In this document: piece after piece, positions 61,484 through 64,000 of the stretch
Layout of the letters: each line of letters opens with the position of its first letter
Position numbering within the stretch: position 1 is the first letter of the stretch
From: CAWHPS01 sp963831235
Lineage (GTDB): Bacteria; Fibrobacterota; OXYB2-FULL-49-7; JAEUSG01
Length of the DNA: 64,000 bases
Assembly: GCA_963831235.1 (NCBI GenBank)
Contig: CAWHPS010000063.1
Span: 1-64,000, forward strand
Direction: 5' to 3'
Made by a program: the position numbers and the translations under genes
The notes under the pieces: model-generated
The model's input: the letters and a program-made list of their open reading frames with translations, nothing else
Databases searched by the model: none
What the model was told of the DNA's origin: nothing

Positions 61484-62482
61484 ATGCTGAATAATTCCGT
61501 TGTCTTGATTACCGGAGGAACAGGTTCTTTCGGTAAAAAATTTATTAAAATGACGCTTAAGAAATACCCAAAGGTAAAGAAGATAATCGTCTATTCCAGA
61601 GATGAGATGAAACAATGGGAGATGGCGTCTGAATTTAACGATGATAACAGGCTTCGGTACTTCATTGGAGATGTCCGTGATAAGGAAAGGCTTTTTCGTT
61701 CGTGCAGTAATGTCGATTACGTGGTCCATGCGGCAGCGCTTAAAATTGTTCCAACTGCGGAATACAACCCTTTTGAATACATAAAAACAAATATCAACGG
61801 GGCCATGAATGTAGTTAATTGCGCCATTGAGCAAAAAGTAAAACGGGTGGTTGCTTTATCAACGGATAAAGCCTGCAATCCTGTTAATTTGTATGGTGCC
61901 ACAAAGTTATGTTCGGATAAGCTTTTTGTTGCAGGCAATTCTTATTCCGGCAATCAGGACACACGTTTTGCCGTTGTACGCTATGGAAATGTAATGGGTA
62001 GCAGGGGGTCCATTATTCCGTTCTTTTCAGAACTGCTGCGAAATGGCAACAAAGAACTGCCCATTACCAACCCACGCATGACACGCTTCATGATTACCCT
62101 GGAGCAGGGGGTTGAATTGGTTTGGCATGCTCTAAAGGATTGTGTTGGAGGTGAAATATATGTTAAAAAAATTCCTTCAATGAAGATCACCGATATTGCA
62201 CGGGCAATGGCCCCAAAAATAAAAATTAAAATCATAGGTATAAGACCAGGCGAAAAGATTCACGAAGAAATGGTTGCTTCTGAAGACGCCAAATACACCT
62301 TTGAATATCCTGAACACTTCAAAATACTCCCTCAAATCCACGGATGGTCGAAAGATGCTGGCCGAATCGGAAAGGGGAAGCCTTGTTGTGACGGCTTTTC
62401 ATACAATAGCGGTACGAATAAAAAATGGTTGACAATTCCCCAGCTTCAGACATGGCTCAAGGGGTATGGAAAATCAATATGA
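61484..62482 (+). CDS. pseB: UDP-GlcNAc 4,6-dehydratase (inverting)
   Basis: The 332-residue enzyme has LITGGTGSFGKKFIKMTL, VIYSRDE-like IIVYSRDEMKQWEM, VVHAAALKIVPTAEYNPFE, the STDKA site and YGATK (catalytic Tyr/Lys), and ends in the PGEKIHEEM family motif. It is the first step of pseudaminic acid synthesis, giving UDP-2-acetamido-4-keto-L-sugar. It overlaps pseC (ATGA). Pseudaminic acid commonly decorates flagellins, which fits the flagellin genes nearby. Confidence 0.95.
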   Translation: MLNNSVVLITGGTGSFGKKFIKMTLKKYPKVKKIIVYSRDEMKQWEMASEFNDDNRLRYFIGDVRDKERLFRSCSNVDYVVHAAALKIVPTAEYNPFEYIKTNINGAMNVVNCAIEQKVKRVVALSTDKACNPVNLYGATKLCSDKLFVAGNSYSGNQDTRFAVVRYGNVMGSRGSIIPFFSELLRNGNKELPITNPRMTRFMITLEQGVELVWHALKDCVGGEIYVKKIPSMKITDIARAMAPKIKIKIIGIRPGEKIHEEMVASEDAKYTFEYPEHFKILPQIHGWSKDAGRIGKGKPCCDGFSYNSGTNKKWLTIPQLQTWLKGYGKSI

Positions 62483-63627
62483 TTCCATACGGTCGTCAGC
62501 ATATTACAAATGATGATATTGCTTCAGTTGTTGCAGTCCTTAAATCCGATTATCTTACAACAGGGCCTTTGGTAACTGCTTTTGAAAATGCTTTATCCAG
62601 GTTGACAGGTGCAAAACATGTTGTTGTCTGTTCCAATGGAACAACAGCCCTTCATCTCGCATGCCTTTCGCTTGGCATCTGTAAGGGTGAGCTGGGAGTT
62701 ACATCACCAATAACTTTTCTCGCATCAGCAAACTGTATTGAATATTGCGGCGGTCACGCGGATTTTACTGATATTAATCCAGAGAGCCTTTGCCTTGACC
62801 CCAATGCACTTGAAGAATACTGCAAGTCAGGCAATATCCCCAAGGTCGTCATACCAGTGAGCTATGCCGGTATTCCTGCGGATCTGCCGGCAATCAAAGC
62901 TTTATCTGGAAAGTATGGTTTTAAAATTATTGAAGATGCGGCCCATGCTATCGGCAGTACATATAAATTCAAAGGTAAAACATTTCAGTCTGGTTCCTGT
63001 GCGCACAGTGATTTGGCGGTGTTTTCGTTTCACCCTGTAAAAACCATAACAACAGGGGAGGGAGGGGCTGTTTTAACCAATAGCGATAAACTGGCGGAAC
63101 GGCTGAGGCGTTTGCGGTCACATGGGATGGCCAAGGATATTCCTATTGCAAAAAAAGCACCGTGGTATTATGAAATGCCGGAAATTGGGTTTAATTACAG
63201 GATTACGGATATTCAATGCGCCCTGGGATTAAGCCAGGTTAAACGGATCGCAAGGATAAAAAAAGAACGACAGGCTTTGGTCAAGACTTATAATAAAGCT
63301 TTTCAGCGTATGGCAGGGTTTATAACACCCCCGTGGCCTAAGGGAACATCACCATGCTATCATCTTTATCCGGTTCAGTTTACAGGAGGAGAGCGTGTCA
63401 GGAGTGCGGTTTATAATGCACTACTTAAAGCTGGGATCCAAAGCCAGGTTCATTATATTCCGGTTTATTGGCAGCCTTATTATGCAAAGAAATACGGATA
63501 CAAAATTGGTATGTGCCCTAACGCGGAAAACTATTACAGAGGCTGTCTGAGTCTGCCGCTTTTTCCGGGTCTGACGGCTTTTCTGCAAAAAAAAGTCATT
63601 TCAAACACTCTTCTAGCGAAAAAATGA
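62479..63627 (+). CDS. pseC: UDP-4-amino-4,6-dideoxy-GlcNAc-type transaminase
   Basis: The 382-residue PLP aminotransferase of the DegT/DnrJ/EryC1 family has IPYGRQHITNDDI (the typical PseC start), GTTALHLACLSLGI, IEDAAHAIGSTY and the PLP lysine in FSFHPVKTITTGEGG, then NYRITDIQCALGLSQ. It aminates the PseB product. ATG 62479 overlaps the pseB stop; the upstream in-frame extension lies inside pseB and is rejected. The stop overlaps the next gene (ATGA). Confidence 0.95.
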   Translation: MIPYGRQHITNDDIASVVAVLKSDYLTTGPLVTAFENALSRLTGAKHVVVCSNGTTALHLACLSLGICKGELGVTSPITFLASANCIEYCGGHADFTDINPESLCLDPNALEEYCKSGNIPKVVIPVSYAGIPADLPAIKALSGKYGFKIIEDAAHAIGSTYKFKGKTFQSGSCAHSDLAVFSFHPVKTITTGEGGAVLTNSDKLAERLRRLRSHGMAKDIPIAKKAPWYYEMPEIGFNYRITDIQCALGLSQVKRIARIKKERQALVKTYNKAFQRMAGFITPPWPKGTSPCYHLYPVQFTGGERVRSAVYNALLKAGIQSQVHYIPVYWQPYYAKKYGYKIGMCPNAENYYRGCLSLPLFPGLTAFLQKKVISNTLLAKK

Positions 63628-63899
63628 AATCCAAGAAACACTTTCCGGTTTCACAATCCATTACTAAAGATTTAAGAATTCTTCTTCAATCCATCCTTAA
63701 TGAGGAACAACAGGAGTGGTTTCAATTGTCCCCTGGAGATCGTTATCTTGAAAGCTGTAAATTATGGACTACATATAAAAAATTTGGAGGCCGTCTTGAA
63801 CCTGAGCCCGATTCGCAAAGTCCTTTTGACTTTCCAGAAATGCGGAGTAAAATCCCTGCTTATGGGCGGGCAGGCGTGCATTTTATACGGCGGAGCTGA
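63624..63899 (+). CDS. Hypothetical protein, 91 residues
   Basis: This small soluble protein is coupled to pseC by an ATGA overlap. It has a helical first half (TKDLRILLQSILNEEQQEWF) and a tail GGRLEPEPDSQSPFDFP then AYGRAGVHFIRRS. I recall the PEPDxQSPFD and RRS-type ending from short proteins found beside nucleotidyltransferase-like genes, but name no family. It would not be expected in pseudaminic acid synthesis. Confidence 0.6.
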   Translation: MKSKKHFPVSQSITKDLRILLQSILNEEQQEWFQLSPGDRYLESCKLWTTYKKFGGRLEPEPDSQSPFDFPEMRSKIPAYGRAGVHFIRRS

Positions 63900-64000
63900 A
63901 TTCAGCCGTAAGCGGGACTGGTCTTTTTAATTGATTACAAAAAGCAGGTGTCTGCTTTCCGCATTGTCACGGATTGGTTGGCAAATCAAGCGGCAATCCG
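63799..64000 (+). CDS. Nucleotidyltransferase-like protein, partial
   Basis: From a TTG at 63799, one frame reads LNLSPIRKVLLTFQKCGVKS then LLMGGQACILYGGAEFSR. GGQAxxxYGxAEFSRDxD is the start of AbiEii/MNT-like nucleotidyltransferase domains. After FSR the frame gives KRDWSF and stops at 63930. One frame over, GLVFLIDYKKQVSAF stays open to the window edge, so a one-base deletion near 63910 is likely. The overlap with the preceding frame is about 100 nt. It is incomplete at the right edge. Confidence 0.45.

Overview
The window reads as chromosomal DNA of a motile, diderm, LPS-making bacterium, probably an anaerobe or a lineage with anaerobic-type C1 metabolism. The support is: lpxH- and kdsD-like genes, an OmpA-type protein and several small outer-membrane barrels; three tandem flagellins with sigma-28-type promoters; and a corrinoid/tetrahydrofolate methyl-transfer operon with formate-THF ligase. 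The phylum cannot be fixed from the sequence alone. A Fibrobacterota-like or other FCB/PVC-type diderm is a guess, based on the barrel proteins and on a secreted repeat protein whose N-terminus carries an LExR motif.

Layout. 1-2.9 kb is a scarred region: an IS1634-like insertion sequence, the 3' stump of a winged-helix gene, a frameshifted metallophosphoesterase and tRNA-Asp. 3-9 kb holds envelope proteins and a histidine kinase/sigma-54 response regulator pair. 9.2-18.4 kb holds lexA with its own SOS-type operator, small membrane proteins, a DUF362 protein, a CJM1_0395-type putative metalloprotease, a YkgJ/DUF1638 pair, an OmpA protein and a BON protein, plus decayed remnants of a formate/nitrite transporter and a cardiolipin synthase. 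18.4-29.3 kb is the most unusual part. A TolC-like channel, a GAF-HlyD fusion, a PqqD-like/M50 protease/HlyD fusion and a small HlyD protein are followed by a gene for a roughly 1,400-residue repeat protein with an LEERIAP N-terminal motif. No ABC transporter is present. The repeat protein is built as three blocks of about 415 residues, each of about ten units of about 40 residues.

30-37 kb is a one-carbon operon behind a ROK regulator: corrinoid protein, methyl-THF methyltransferase, formate-THF ligase, homocysteine methyltransferase and a MetF-MTHFR_C fusion. Together these encode the catalytic modules of MetH as separate proteins. 37.7-41.3 kb is a probable MurNAc salvage operon: NamZ, a MurU-AmgK-like fusion and a nitroreductase. 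41.3-51.7 kb, on the minus strand, holds two tandem SpoIIE-type phosphatases, an esterase, proS, lpxH, kdsD and an RpoD/RpoS-type sigma factor. 52-64 kb holds three flagellins, a GT9 glycosyltransferase, an EPS-type MarR regulator, a CDP-hexose cassette (rfbF, rfbG, C-methyltransferase, rfbC-like) and pseB-pseC, probably for flagellin or surface glycosylation.

Two 174-bp non-autonomous elements with perfect 9-bp target duplications lie at 37.4 and 57.0 kb. Several genes carry single-base frameshifts: metallophosphoesterase, repeat protein, flagellin 2, rfbG, methyltransferase and possibly the last gene. Most sit in short homopolymers and may be assembly errors, so these genes should be checked against reads before being called dead.
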